This document shows, in pieces, positions 22,930 to 35,166 of a stretch of DNA of 64,000 nucleotides. Location of the stretch: the NCBI RefSeq assembly GCF_008831285.2, contig NC_045138.2, positions 22,167,934 through 22,231,933 of the forward strand. Direction: 5' to 3'. The number at the start of each line of letters is the position of its first letter. Position 1 is the stretch's first letter. The position numbers were made by a program, and so were the translations under genes. The notes under the pieces were generated by a model that did no database searches, was not told the origin of the DNA, and saw only the letters and a list, made by a program, of their open reading frames with translations. Source of the stretch: Nymphaea colorata (taxonomy: Eukaryota > Streptophyta > Magnoliopsida > Nymphaeales > Nymphaeaceae).

Positions 22930-25020
22930 AATGATAATCTATACCAAAATTTGAGGACAAGAAGTCCCCCAGTTACAATAACAAACGCAAAACAGAAGTA
23001 AAAAAATGAAATATACAATACAACGCACAGTAAAACAAAATAAGAGGGGTGAGGAGAGAATGGGAAGACGAAGCGGCACAATCACTTAGCCACAGACGGA
23101 GGACGACGTCGTAGCCAAATGGCAAAATGTACATCCCCCTGCACAAGACGAGCCACATATCCGACAAAGAGAAGGTGCTCCTGAAGACTGTGTTATTGCG
23201 CTCTTTCCAAATGCGCCAACAAGCTAAAATGTGCCACAACTTTCAGACACGACCCTAGGAAACAACCAGGTGGGGGGAATGGCAGAAGAGGAAAAAAAGT
23301 CGAATGGAGGGTGAGTCTAGAAGACTACTAACAATGGAAGCCCAGGAAGAGACAAAAATACTAAAAAAGAAAGGGCAAAAGGTGAACCCGATACTCAAGC
23401 ACGGCGAGACAGAAGAGACACTGGTTACTGCAAGTGGTCAAAAGTGTTGATGTGACCAGCAAAAAGAAGCCAAACAAAAGCAATGACACGAGCAGAAGGG
23501 CTAGGGGACCAAATGAATCGAGGTGAGAACTGCGAAAGAATTAAAAGAGGCCAAGTAGCAAAAAGAAAAAGTGAATCCATGGGAAAGTGAAAGAGGCCAA
23601 GATGAAGATGCAAACGATGGCAGGTCAACAAGGTGGAAGAAAAGAGGAAGGGCAGAAAGCAGGACACACCAAAAATGGGAGGAAGATGTGTGAGAGATGG
23701 AAGTCAAACACTAGGGGAAGACATGTCAAACTTGGAGCAAATGAAAAGGGTGATGGGAGAGTGCTAAGTTGCCAGACTCCACCACCAAGAATACAAGGAA
23801 GACTCACAAGCCCGACTAAGGTTGGTGACCCCAACACACCTAAGAAAACGCAGAAACACAACCATATCGCAATGCGCAAGGCGATCCAAAGGCCTATCAC
23901 TATCGCAAATAAATTTATGAATGATCTTGTCAAACATTTTCATAACAGCCACAGGATGTCGAAAGACCGCCAGAGCATGGAGGGGGACAGACGCAGGATA
24001 GTGCTTAGCAAGAGTAATACGACTTGAGAGAGAAAACAATTTTTCCTGCCAATACTGAAGGCGATCCACAAGCTTTTGCTCCACTCTATTCCAAAAGGAG
24101 GGTGCAGGAGGCGACAACGTAATCTGAAGACCCAAGTAATCCATAGGTAGGCCAACAACCTTACACTCAAAGCAAACTTCCACAAGAAGCACCATGGCAG
24201 ATCCACGTGAATGGGAGAAAGGTGACATTTAGATGAATTAATAGACAGACCCGAAATGAGTTCAAAAACCCAAAAGATAAGCCAAGTTCTCACAACCAAA
24301 CAAGAGAACGTCGTCAGCATACTGAAGGGTGGAGAAGGCCTGTAAGTGGGGGAGTGAATGCGGTGTGAGGAAACCAATGACCGCAACATGATAAAATAAA
24401 GCAAAAAAGCACTCGGTAACTAAGTTGAAGAGCAACAACGATAACAGACAACCCTGACGGAGGCCATGACCAAGACAAAAGAAGTCACCACACAACCCAT
24501 TGAATAATACCGCTAGCTAGGCTCCAATGACAAGTGAAATGATCCACTTCCTAAACGACGGACCAAATGCAAGGCGGGTGAGAAGGTCAGAAAAAAACTC
24601 TCAACTAACCGAATCAAAGGTCTTAGAGATGTCCAACTTAAGGATGAAAGAAGGAAGACACAGACAATATAGGGAGTGAACAACCTCATTGGTCAAGACA
24701 ACCGCGTCCTGCAAATGCCGACCCTTGATGAATGCAACCTGAAAAGTGTTAACGATAGAAGAAATAACATGTGCAAACCGTAAGAAAAACAACTTAGCAA
24801 TAATCTTGTATGGTGTGTCTAAGATGAAGATTAGACAAAAGTGGGTGACGTCCGTAGAGTTAGGATGCTTAGGCACCCGCTTAGGGCAAGAGAGAGAGAC
24901 GAGAGGGCAAAAGAGAGAGACGTGGATAGGGAAAGCGGTAACAGGGAGAGAGACAGTAATGAGCAAAAAAATCACAGCCACTTGATCTTTTTTAGATCGA
25001 TGGCTAAGATGAACAGACAC
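22930..25020 (-). pseudogene. L1-type LINE fragment
   Basis: Read on the minus strand, 25020-24600 resembles a non-LTR reverse transcriptase (YKIIAKL.. then NTFQVAFIKGRHLQDAVV and LKLDISKTFDSVS). Then comes GHGLRQGCLLSLLLFNLV (about 24475-24420) with the catalytic box LQYADDVLLFG (about 24327-24294). The zf-RVT C-terminal part follows, WHILACWRIWKERNNTVF, near 23237-23184. Several frameshifts are present; the endonuclease domain and an obvious 3' poly(A) are absent. It is a dead fragment and lies between two arms of an inverted repeat. Confidence 0.85.
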
Positions 25021-25260
25021 AAGTGCTCGGCTAGACTTTGTGCACGGAAAGATGTTTCTATATATATTATATATAAAATAGCAGAAAAGTAAATGTTGAC
25101 TTTTGGCTTTTTAGGTCAACTATCTATCTAATGAATCCAACAGTTAAAAGAAAAGAAGAGAAAAAGGCATCTACTATTCATTCATTTTTTCTTTTAAAAT
25201 TTTCTTTCATCATTCGTACATGAATAGCCTAAGACGGCTGAATAGTCAATTCATCATTCA

Positions 25261-25262
<2 letters not shown>

Positions 25263-25304
<42 letters not shown>
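25263..25304. repeat. (TA)n microsatellite
   Basis: A run of about 42 alternating TA bases, just inside the right inverted-repeat arm. Confidence 0.95.
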
Positions 25305-25309
<5 letters not shown>

Positions 25310-25319
25310 CTAAAGTTAG

Positions 25320-25420
25320 AGATAAAAACCAAAGTCTTTGATTTTGATTTTTTTTCCCCAATATGACCTTATTGATATGATATGATCTTAAGAATGAGTT
25401 GATGCAAAACATATCTTAAA
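25320..25420 (-). repeat. Right arm of the inverted repeat around the LINE fragment
   Basis: Contains ATCTTAAGAATGAGTTGATG in opposite orientation to 22640-22748, with the same flanking words. Confidence 0.75.
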
Positions 25421-26036
25421 TTGATCATTTGTTAGAACTTAATGGTGTTTTTATAATAAAAAAATGAATGGCCCCATGGCATGAGAATATAATAAACAAA
25501 TCAATATTTTTATTAAAACAACTTGAATCTAAGCATGATTTTTATTAAAATAGTCTTTAAATAAGAAAGAAGTGGAAGAAAAAAAATATATAAAGAATCC
25601 ATCTCGAAGGAGATCGAACGAAAGAGAAAGAGAAAGAGAAAGAGACAAATGAACAAATCAATCCCGGACTGGATCAAGTTAGAGTTGGCTCGGAATGCAG
25701 CTTCATAATTTGAGAATGTAACTGGGCAAGATGGACAAATCTGATAAAGAAATATAGATCTAATTACTAATCAGATTGGGATTTGATATGGAGCTTAATA
25801 GCCAATTTCAAATCCCAGTCCAATATCCAATTGGGATCTGATAAAAATGCAAACTCAGTTTTGAACATAGAATCGCAAACGGAGACTGAATCTGATCACA
25901 AAAGGTTCGATCCAAGTCAAATTTCATCAAAGTTCAATCTAAGCCGAACCCAAACCATTTACATCCCTTTGCACTTGGGTGACAAAAAAAAAAAAAGAAG
26001 TGTTCTTGCATTACCTAATTGGAGTCCAAGTAGTGT

Positions 26037-26061
26037 TATATATATATATATATATATATAT
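26037..26061. repeat. (TA)n microsatellite
   Basis: A short alternating TA run visible directly. Confidence 0.9.
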
Positions 26062-26923
26062 AAGAGCAATTCTGAAATCCACCACCTTTATAATATATAT
26101 GGAATCGATCTCATTTTTCTGTGTTTACGGGGTCTATAATTTTATCATTTATAATTGTTGTTAAGGGAAAATGAAAATAAAAATAGGTGAGAGAGAGAGA
26201 AAAAAAAATTGAAAAGCTCTTTCCCAAAATGAGGCTAGTTCAATGGGCTATCGGGGTGGCTGTGGCCTTCCCGGCTAGAGACCGTTGTCTTCCTTTCGCC
26301 GGACTGTACCAGGAAAAAAATCATTAAAGACCAAAGTCGGGTTTTATGACACAATGAACTTAAACCTTCAATTTGTTTTAAAAATTTTGGGATCTTGAGA
26401 CCCATATAAAATCATATCTATAAATTAGATTATAATTGTGACTTTTTAAATATAAAACCAATTTGGACAATTTGACTATGACCAATGTGTAGTTGGAAGG
26501 CAAATAACTTGTGAGAATAGGACTTTCGTACAGATAACAAAGACACAAGATGGTTTTCAGGTCATAATTAAACCAACTTAGAAAAGTTAATAATAAAAGA
26601 GCGCAATCTTCATTATGCCATCCTCTTGCAGGATCTTACCTTTCTTCCTGTGAATATTTTATGCCAATTCCTGCATGTTTCCAGGCAAAGCACCGTCTCC
26701 CATGATACACGTTGAGGTGATAAAAAATATTCTGATCAAAACCATGGCGGATGTTGCATGGTTCCTGCAATGACTACACTGGGTATTAACCCTCAACGCA
26801 GTCTTACTCCCCTTCCCAATCGTACTCTAATAAAATAACTAGGCCATGTTAGTGTGAGCCAGTCTTTTTGTTTTTTTGAAGTGTGGTAATTTCTCTGATA
26901 AAAGGCTCTCCTTTACTAGCTCT

Positions 26924-26947
26924 CCCCCCCCCCCTCCTCTCTCTTTC

Positions 26948-27026
<79 letters not shown>
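26924..27026. repeat. Compound microsatellite: poly(C), (AT)n, (GTAT)n
   Basis: A C-rich run near 26924-26935 is followed by CT-rich sequence, then about 55 bases of alternating AT (from 26950), then about five copies of GTAT. The long open frames translated across it are artefacts of the repeat. Confidence 0.95.
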
Positions 27027-27345
27027 GGATCTTTAGTTTAATGAACCTTGGGTTTGAACGTGGATCTTTTGGGAAAACATGCCAGGTCAATCTACAATCT
27101 AAGGCTATCAAACCTCCCCTGAAGAAAAAGAATCCAACTCAAGATGGAAAGCATGCAATCGACACTAGTTTTTTTAATTGCAGGCACCAAATTATAATTT
27201 CAAAATTTTAACATGAGTTGAAATAGAAATTTTCAAATCTTTTATTACATTAAACTAAATTTTTTGAAATTTGCATATAGTTTTTTGAATTTTTTAAAAT
27301 TTGAGGGAGAACAAGGCTCCTGCCTCCATCCTTGATAAGCTATAT

Positions 27346-27630
27346 GGGTGTTACTGCCAATGTTAGTAAGCTGAATTTTAAAAAAATAGATAATTGCTAT
27401 AAACCATACAATCCAAAAGATAAAGAAATTAAGGGTTCTACAGGTGTTATTGCCAATACTAACAAGCTGAATTTTAGGAAATAAGATAATTGCTATACAC
27501 CTTACAATCCAAAAAATAAGGAAACTAAGGGTTCTAAATGTGTCATTGCAAATATTAACAAGCTGAATTTAGGAAAAGAGATAATTGTTGTGAACCGCTG
27601 AATCCAAAAGATTAGGCAATTGAGGGAACA
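27346..27630 (+). repeat. Three-copy ~96-base tandem repeat
   Basis: The unit carries TGTTA(C/T)TGCCAAT, AACAAGCTGAATTT, ATAATTGCTATA and CAATCCAAAA words. It recurs from about 27346, 27442 and 27538. The third copy is the most diverged. No coding potential is seen. Confidence 0.85.
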
Positions 27631-28819
27631 AATTGTTGTACACACATAATATATAATAGAAGCTCTCGCAAAATAACATAGAAATTGAGAGATAAAATTT
27701 ATTCTCGTGGACATAGAGGCTCTCTCTCTCTCTCTATTTTTTCTCTTTCTCGTTGAACCACTTAAGTTCTTTCTTGTCTCTCTGTTATATTTTTATGATG
27801 TCACAGCCTAATGCTATGTTTGGATGAAGGGAAAAAGTGAAAAAAGAATGAATAGAAGGGAAAGGAAGAGAAAAGGAAGGGAAGGAAATGGGGAGGCATA
27901 AATGGTTACGAAACTGAACCATCGTCTGGTATCCCTGCAAACTATATAAATAAGGAGAGAGATAGAGTAGGGGGGTGATTTTCGCCGTTTATACATTACT
28001 TACAATGAAATTTGTTGATTTTTTTTATTATGCAAACGTTTATACAGACGCCAGTCTAAAAAGGTGTGCTCCTTTATACAAATGTAACGTATGAAACATG
28101 AAAGGTGAAATGGTCTTTTTCGGTGAACAAGAGTGGGCAACCATAAGGTTGATTGGATTTTAATGCTGACCTACTTTGGTTATGCCTTGCTCATTTGATC
28201 ACCACCATAACATAACAGGCGAGGGTAAAATGAATTAAAAGTGAATGTAAGATATTAACGTAAAAATGAAAAGGCCACTAGGGCGGTAAGATGTCGCTAT
28301 TGAAAGCTTGAATAAATAGATTAACCGTAGAGAGAGAACTTCCATTGAAAAAGGAAAACGCGACTAACATGAATTTCTTATTGCACAAAAGCGGAACTTG
28401 GTATGAACAAATTTTTTCAATCTAGCCAATATAACCCGCCGAATCTACTGCATAAGCATGCAATATTTTGTTAAGGGCCAGAAATAATAAAAATACACTT
28501 TGACGGCAAACCAAAAGGCCCCGTATACAAGGACAAAAACGGAATTAGGGAAAACAAGTTATCGTAAAAGAGTAAAAGTATTCCTTGTGATAAAATGGCA
28601 GGACCGTGTTGGCCACACAACATATAAACCGGTCACACTGCTGAACCCCAATCTATGGAACAACATAGAAAGTTAAAAGGGGCTTTGCTGAAATTTTTTA
28701 TAAAATAGGGATTCTATCAGAATAACTCCTAAAGCTGTCTCGTGCAAAGGGAACATTATTGATTATTTGTCAAAAGCTGAAACTGTTTAGAGGCGGTTCG
28801 GCAGCTCTGTCTCCGTCTT

Positions 28820-29045
28820 TAAGCAACCGTGTTTGTATGTTAGAAAGCAAAAAAATTTGGCAGGTAAACATGATTTACATCAGGGATTTCGATCCCGTGT
28901 TTGTTTGGAAAGCAAAAAAATTTGAAAATCAGGACAAGGATCCCATTTCTACCTTTATTGTATGCCCAACCGTGTTTGTATGGGTGGCCAACAAACAAAC
29001 CGTGTTTGTTTGGATCGAAATCCAAACAAACAAACCGTGTTATAT
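28820..29045 (+). repeat. Cluster of a CCGTGTTTG motif with a hairpin
   Basis: The word CCGTGTTTG followed by TATG or TTTGG occurs five times, near 28827, 28891, 28970, 29001 and 29034. Near 29005-29032 a 12-base stem GTTTGTTTGGAT / ATCCAAACAAAC closes on a 3-4-base loop. The 28829 and 28893 copies share about 30 bases including GAAAGCAAAAAAATTTG. It looks like decayed small-transposon or palindromic-repeat sequence. It stops at the edge of the inverted repeat beginning at 29227. Confidence 0.6.
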
Positions 29046-29226
29046 TTTCTTCTTCTTCTTCTTCGGCATCGCTCTCACTCGCATGTTCCACGCCTTTCTC
29101 CTGCTGTGCTTCGCTCATCCTCTTCCTCTTCCTCTTCTTCTTATTCTCTACTTCATCCACCTAATTGTTCTCGGCCATCTTCGTCTCCTCATCCTTTTGC
29201 TTCTTCCTCCTCTTCTTCTTCTCCTC

Positions 29227-30340
29227 CACAGGAGAGGAAGTGATGACTATAATGCGCCACCCATAAGAAAGAGATAGAAAGGCAGAGTATTTCTAGGCAC
29301 TTACACATGTTAAATCCACTCATTTAACTCTATTACACAGGTTAAATCCACTAATTAACTATGTCTTGTGTTGATTACTCATCGGAGCTACTGCAGCACA
29401 AAGATAATTTCTTTAACAAATAACTACAGTTATTTTAACCTTTTCGATTTGCTTGGTTAAATGCCGTTATGTTTAAAAACCAATACTGCTATCTATTTAA
29501 ACTGATGAAGAGCCTTTCGAGAAATTGAACTCCAAGTGGTTCGAGATATGAATTTTAAACTTGGATATTATGCATATATACGTATTTTCAAAAAGTAAGA
29601 TCTGGCACTTCGCTGATGATTGATCCAATAAGAGGGATCAACAAAATGAGGGTTTTTGAAATGTAAATCTAATAGAAACAGACGAGTTCCGGTACATATG
29701 ACTAACATTACACTAGACCCATCCTTAGTTACAAACTGGAGGTAATTACGCCAATTGGTCTCTCGAAGTCCACAACGACATGAAAGAAAACACGTCACAA
29801 TTTCATTCCCTGAAACGGAAGAACAATATATAATAGAATGAAAAATTAGGGAATAGTGTGCTATTCTTATAAACTGGAAACTGTTACATCACCGCACTTT
29901 AATTAATGGATGTACCATACCTCACTTACATAGCGCAAGGGGAGAGCTTCGGACCTCTTTTGTGAGTATTTTTAACCTCCTCGGGCTCACCCAGAACAGA
30001 TAATAGTTCTTCACAACCATGTTTGTTTGAGGGGCCGGGAGGTGTTAAATTGAGCTAGCAAAGAGGTCCAACATAACGTGGGAGCAGGCTACACTAACAC
30101 GTATATAAGAGATTCCAAAATTGTTAATAACATTCATCCATTTTACCAATTTTCTTATGGACATAATCTCGAAAATTGAATGTAATCCACTTCTTTAATT
30201 AACATTTTTCTAAAGTTCAACATTCCTTCTTCGGAACATGGGAAACACTCGTGTTTCAGTTCACCAAACAGAAGGAAAAATTAAAGCATCAACAGGTCCT
30301 TTTTTGAGAGATAAGAAAGCGTTTATAAACTAAGCAAATT
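29227..30340 (+). repeat. Left ~1.1-kb inverted-repeat arm
   Basis: Pairs with 32250-33363. Anchors: GCGCCACCCATAAGAAAGAG (outer), GGAGCTACTGCAGCACAAAG, AGATCTGGCACTTC, CGAAGCTC-type sequence mid-arm, and GCATCAACAGGTCC (inner). The arm contains no gene of its own. Confidence 0.92.
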
Positions 30341-30366
30341 CAATGGCTGCCTGCGGTGCTTAGAAG

Positions 30367-32200
30367 ATGGAAGTGGCAGAGGACCGACTGAGCGCACTGC
30401 CCGACCCCCTCATCCAGCTCATCCTTTCCTTCCTCCCCACGAATGAGTCTGCCAGGACAAGCGCCTTGGCCCGAAGGTGGCTCCATCTCTGGACCTTCAT
30501 CCCCAACCTCCATCTTGAACTACGTCGTTGCAGGGACATTCATAAGGCTGGAAGGTTTGCTATGGTGGTCGACCGGTGTCTCCTGTTTCGGCTCCCGCCG
30601 TTACGGATTCTTCGGTAGCAAATTTGCGCAGATGATCCACTAGTGGAGGCGAAGCTAGAGAGATGGGTTTGGCATATCTTCTCAAACGACGGCCTCCATG
30701 AGCTTGTTCTCCGACCATTTTCTGTCTCCATGCGCGGTGAGCAGTTCTGTTTAGATGTGCCCAAGCTTCCTGTGCTTTCCGACTGCAAAGCCTTCAACTC
30801 CCTCAATTCCATACATCTATCTGAATTGAGAGTGACGGAAGGTCTAATACAACACTTGGTCCTAAATTGCCGGTTGTTGGAGAACCTCGAATTGAGCTAC
30901 TGCTACATTGTTGGTAATATCAGAATCCATGGCGGTACCCATCTCCGTCTCAAGAATCTGACGATAAGCCATTGCTTTAGCCGGTACTGGCAGTTGGACA
31001 TAGTTGCGCCCAACCTCTCCACTTTCACCTTCGTGGACGACAGACTGATCGACACCAAGCACATTTTATGCCGTCTCTGACGACTGCCATGGTTTCCTTT
31101 GTTGGGCAACTTGATGATCCTCGTACAGACGATGGTGCCTTGGTAGCATTTCTTAAAGGATTTGCCAACGTAACGACGTTGTTCTTGCATTTTCGTCCTT
31201 TTCATGTGAGTAGCGATTTGTTTCACTGTGGATATGAGATCTGCAGTGATGTGAAATTTTTAGAATCTCAAATACATTACATTGTTTTTAACTACTGAGA
31301 TCTTTAACTTGAAGACCTCTCAAACATACCTTTCTGTGCAGTCTAGATCATCTTTAAGGCTATGAAACTCAACCTTAATGTAAGCCATTTCTGAATTACG
31401 TGCACAAGGCTAACTCATGATGCTAAGTCGTGACCAATGCATTCTTTTGTAGCGGAGAAAGCTTTTTTTCCAACCTCATCCTGATCTGCTTTTTCACTTC
31501 CTCAATTTGGTGGAACTGCAACTTGTTATCAGTCGAGGACGCCTCGTGTGGTGGGATTTGTGGATTTTATTGATGGCATGCCCCTGTCTTCAGAATCTCC
31601 TTCTTTCGGTAAACACTTTCATTTATAATGGTCGTCGATCTTTCTTTTCTTTATCCAATTATGCTTTTTGCATCGCCTGCATGCTTTGAGTGTTTGATGT
31701 ACTTTTTCACATTGTTGCTGTTGACTTGTCCTTTTAGTTGTTCTTTTCCAATGTTTTTATGAATATTTTATGTTGTGATGAATTATGAAGTTAAAACTAA
31801 TCTTTGTCGTTATTTTCTGGGTTTCCTCAGTTCCCGCTCAATGAGGAGACGGATGACTACATCGGCAAGTTTCGGAATTCATTCGAGAGGCCGAATGAGA
31901 TTCCCAATTGTCTGATTCATCATCTTAAGAGGGTTGAAATGACGGGCTTTGTTGGAGATGAAGACGACATGCAATTGATTGCACTCATATTGAAAGTGGC
32001 GATTGCACTTGAACGAGCCCATATTTGTATCGCTAAAAGATGCTGCTGCATCAAAGGAGGAGATTGCTGCATCAGTGCAAAAGATGCCCAAAAAGTCTAG
32101 TCGTGCGGAGGTCACCTTCTTTACGCCAGAAATATTCTCCTTACGGGTTGACATAGCGTGCATGCACTTCATTCACATATTTCTCTTAATGAGCTTGTAG
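30367..32200 (+). pseudogene. F-box/LRR/FBD protein pseudogene
   Basis: The start at 30367 gives a canonical F-box (DRLSALPDPLIQLILSFLPT, then ARRWLHLW). A TAG at 30616-30618 interrupts the frame. Leucine-rich-repeat sequence resumes in the same frame (LLENLELSYC, LRLKNLTISHC) up to a frameshift near 31065. Sequence in the next frame (LVAFLKGFANVTTLFLHF) completes that exon. Likely later exons are about 31450-31610 (LLMACPCLQNLLLS) and from 31831 (VEMTGFVGDEDDMQLIALIL), and a further frameshift near 32000 leads to KKSSRAEVTFF. Intact members are substrate receptors of SCF ubiquitin ligases. Introns are retained, so this is a DNA-level copy rather than a retrocopy. It lies exactly between the two kilobase inverted-repeat arms. 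Confidence 0.85.
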
Positions 32201-32249
32201 CTGTCTATCCCCTTACTATCAGAACTAGACTCCTGTGATCTGATATAAT

Positions 32250-33363
32250 TTTGTTAGTTTATGAACGCTTTCTTATCTCTAAAAAAAGGACCTGTTGATG
32301 CTTTAATTTTTCCTTCTGTTTGGTGAACTGAAACACGAATGTTTCCCATGTTCCGAAGAAGGAATGTTGAACTTTAGAAAAATGCTAATTAAAGAAGTGA
32401 ATTACATTCAATTTCCGAGATTATGTCCATAAGAAAAGTGGTAAAGTGGACGAATGTTACTAACAATTTTGGAATCTCGTATATACGTGTTTGTGTAGCC
32501 TGCTCCCCCGTTATGTTGGACCTGTTTGTGAGATCAATTTAACACCTCCCGGCCTCTCAAACAAACATGGTTGTGAAGAACGAACTATTATCTGTTCTGG
32601 GTGAGGTTAAAAATACTCACAAAAGAGGTCCGAAGCTCTCCCCTTGCTCTCTCTAAGTGAGGTGTGGTACATCCATTAATTAAAGTGCCGTGATCTAACA
32701 GTTCCCAGTTTATAAGAATAACACTCATGAAAATGAAACTGACGATTCCCTAATTTTTCATTTGTTCTTTCATTTCGGGGAATGAAATTGCGACGTGTTT
32801 TCTTTCATGTCATTGTAGACTTTTGGAGACACCAATTAGCGTAATGACCTCCAGTTTGTAACCAAGGATGGATCTAGTGTAATGTTAGTCATATGTACCG
32901 GAACTCGTCTGTTTCTATTAGATTTACATTTTAAAAACCCTCATTTTGTTGATCCCTCTTATTGGATCAATCGTCAGTGAAGTGCCAGATCTTACTTTTT
33001 GAAAATAAGTGTATATACATAATATCTAAGTTTAAAATTCATATCTCGAACCACTTGGAGGTCAATTTCTCGAAAGGCTCTTCATCATTTTAAATAGATA
33101 GCAGTAATGGTTTTTAAACATAACGGCATTTAACAAAGCAAATCGAAAAGGTTAAAATAACTGTAGTTATTTGTTAAAGAAATTATCTTTGTGCTGCAGT
33201 AGCTCCGCTGAGTAATCAACACAAGACACAGTTAATTAGTGGATTTAACCTGTGTAATAGAGTTAAATGAGTGGATTTAACATGTGTAAGTGCCTAGAAA
33301 TACTCTGTCTCTCTATCTCTTTCTTATGGGTGGCGCATTATAGTTATCACTTCCTTTCCCTCT
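32250..33363 (-). repeat. Right ~1.1-kb inverted-repeat arm
   Basis: Reverse complement of 29227-30340 with scattered substitutions and few small indels; outer limit near TTTCCCTCTGTG, inner limit near TTTTGTTAGTTTATG. Confidence 0.92.
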
Positions 33364-33620
33364 GTGATGTTTTGGTGGTAATCAGCAAGAGTTCTTTTCA
33401 ACTAGCGGGGGGACAAATTTCAAGGTTGAAGAAAGTTAAGGGAGTACTGTCTTATTTCTCAAATCATTTCTGGTGAATAATTTAAACTTTTCTTTGAGAT
33501 GCTGGCGGGTCGGCCATGGACACAAAAGGTGACAATCAGGGCTTACTGGTTTTTCCACCATCGGTGGTATTGGTGGAATGCCGAAAAATAAATATAAATG
33601 AAATAAATAACTTTAAATAT

Positions 33621-33658
<38 letters not shown>

Positions 33659-35159
33659 ATATATATATATATATTCTGTATTTGATTATGGAAAACTTTT
33701 TCGTGGTGATCTCAATTTTATATATATGCATGTCTGGAAACTGCTAAGGATGCTTTAGTAATGTAAGATTTATCACAATAAAGAACTTGTCCGACCCACG
33801 TCGAGCATTCAAGTGAATGACGTCGGAGCTTTTCCGGCACTCTACCAATGTTTTATGATCATAAATTCATGAGCATCATGAGTCAGAGCCACGACCTGCT
33901 GGTCTCATGTTTATTCTCAGCCCAAAATAATGGGACTAGTAGATAGGATGTTATATATATATATACTAACAAGCGTTAACAATAATTAGAATTTAAAAAT
34001 TTATTGTTAAAAACATAAACCATTGTCACATCAGTACCAGTTTAATGATTTTTTTTTGGTACTAAGTTTTTCAATTTTAGCTATTCAGCAAACATGCTGC
34101 GGCAACATTGAACATTATATATATATATATAAAATGCTGAAACCTTGCAATGTACATCGAGCAAGCCGAGTCTGAGCTCAGCCAGCTCAAGCTCGGTTCA
34201 ACTTACATATTGTTCTGCTCGTGCTCTGCTCGAGCTAAGTCAAGATTTATGAGGCAAGCTTGGCCAAAATGATTCACGTCGTCTTCTTGTTACCAAGAGC
34301 TGCATTGCCGGTGGCGGTGAACTTCAACACATCAGCAGTAAAATCGCCCTCTAAAACCATCCACCGAGAGTTTGAGATTTTGAAATCCTCAACCATTTTT
34401 TTCTGATCGAGGCTTTCTGAAACCCCTGATTTAAAAGCATCCCAAATAGCCTACCTTTAAAGAATATGGACATAACACGTTTCATCAAAGAATTTCTTGT
34501 CAATAAACAATTAGTAACCTTTGCAAGATGCGTCTGAAGACCACAAAGACTTGTGAACATGTTTTTGCTCAACGAAACAACAAAGAAACTTAACACCTTT
34601 AATTAAATCAAACTTCAGAAACAAAAAAAACCACAAATCCAATCTCTAGTGAAACCCGCGGAAGCTATGTTCTATGTTATGTTTATATTTTAAAATTAAT
34701 TTATATTATTTTTCAAATTTTAAAAATAAAAAAATAAAACGATACAATGGGACAGATACACAATATACATGCATACTTTTATTTATAAAAGTGTTCATAT
34801 ATTGTTCATACAGGTCGTCACATGCACATTTAGAAAGAATTCACACAGGGGATCTTTGTTATGTGGCACGCAGAGGATATCCACTTTTAGGGGCACTTTT
34901 TCTTTGGGCGTCCACTCTCTTCACACCCTTGTACCTTGTATATTTTATTTTCTATTTTGTTTTGACGGTTTATTATTAGAAATTTTTTGTTCCCAATTAC
35001 ATATTTTCATTTTACCCGGACCCTCGCGTCTCGACCTATCCCTCCATCCCATCCCATCGTTGAAAAAAGATCGTTGACGTGTGAGGCCGAGGGATGCCGG
35101 TCTCCTTTTCACGAGTTATCGTTCTCCAGCGGCAGCAGAGAAAGTCCTTTCGACTTCCA
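33364..35159. other. Intergenic region upstream of the first LYK gene
   Basis: Holds a (CT)n run at about 33624-33651, (TA)n runs near 33658, 33955 and 34114, and a short stretch rich in AGCTCG/GAGCTC words (34160-34240) of the kind common in plant transposon debris. A minus-strand open frame at 34351-34596 has no recognisable domain. The final few hundred bases should contain the LYK promoter. Confidence 0.5.
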
Positions 35160-35166
35160 GGTCAAC
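35160..35166 (-). promoter_or_regulatory. W-box-like element upstream of LYK copy 1
   Basis: GGTCAAC (GTTGACC on the minus strand) is a WRKY W-box core about 105 bases before the start codon. The same word occurs upstream of the other two copies with a start. It may simply be conserved because the flanks are duplicated. Confidence 0.35.

Larger units (their letters stand above)
25421..28758. other. Gene-poor, AT-rich interval
   Basis: No coding region is recognised. It holds a GAGAAA-type purine run (about 25621-25646), (TA)n runs at 26037-26061 and 26950-27004, a (GTAT)n extension and a 96-base tandem repeat (listed separately). The rest is AT-rich sequence with no motif I can name. Confidence 0.6.
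29227..33363. mobile_element. Candidate long-inverted-repeat element carrying an F-box pseudogene
   Basis: Arms at 29227-30340 and 32250-33363, each ~1.11 kb, are reverse complements at roughly nine in ten positions by eye. They enclose ~1.9 kb that is almost wholly an F-box/LRR/FBD pseudogene. Alignment sums stay within three bases over the first 900 bases checked, so few indels have accumulated. No transposase is present and no clear target-site duplication was found outside the arms. It may be a gene-carrying MULE or foldback-type element, or an inverted duplication around a gene; I cannot tell which. Confidence 0.6.

Noticed and set aside
23587-24027. 146-codon plus-strand open frame rich in Lys/Gly
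   Set aside because: It is antisense to the LINE fragment read on the minus strand and has no domain.
26876-27211. Open frames of about 90-110 codons across 26839-27211 on both strands
   Set aside because: They are translations of the (AT)n and (GTAT)n microsatellite (Ile/Tyr runs) with no real protein sequence.
29227-33363. Calling the inverted-repeat unit a defined MULE
   Set aside because: No transposase, no recognised terminal signature and no target duplication could be seen, so only a candidate label is used.
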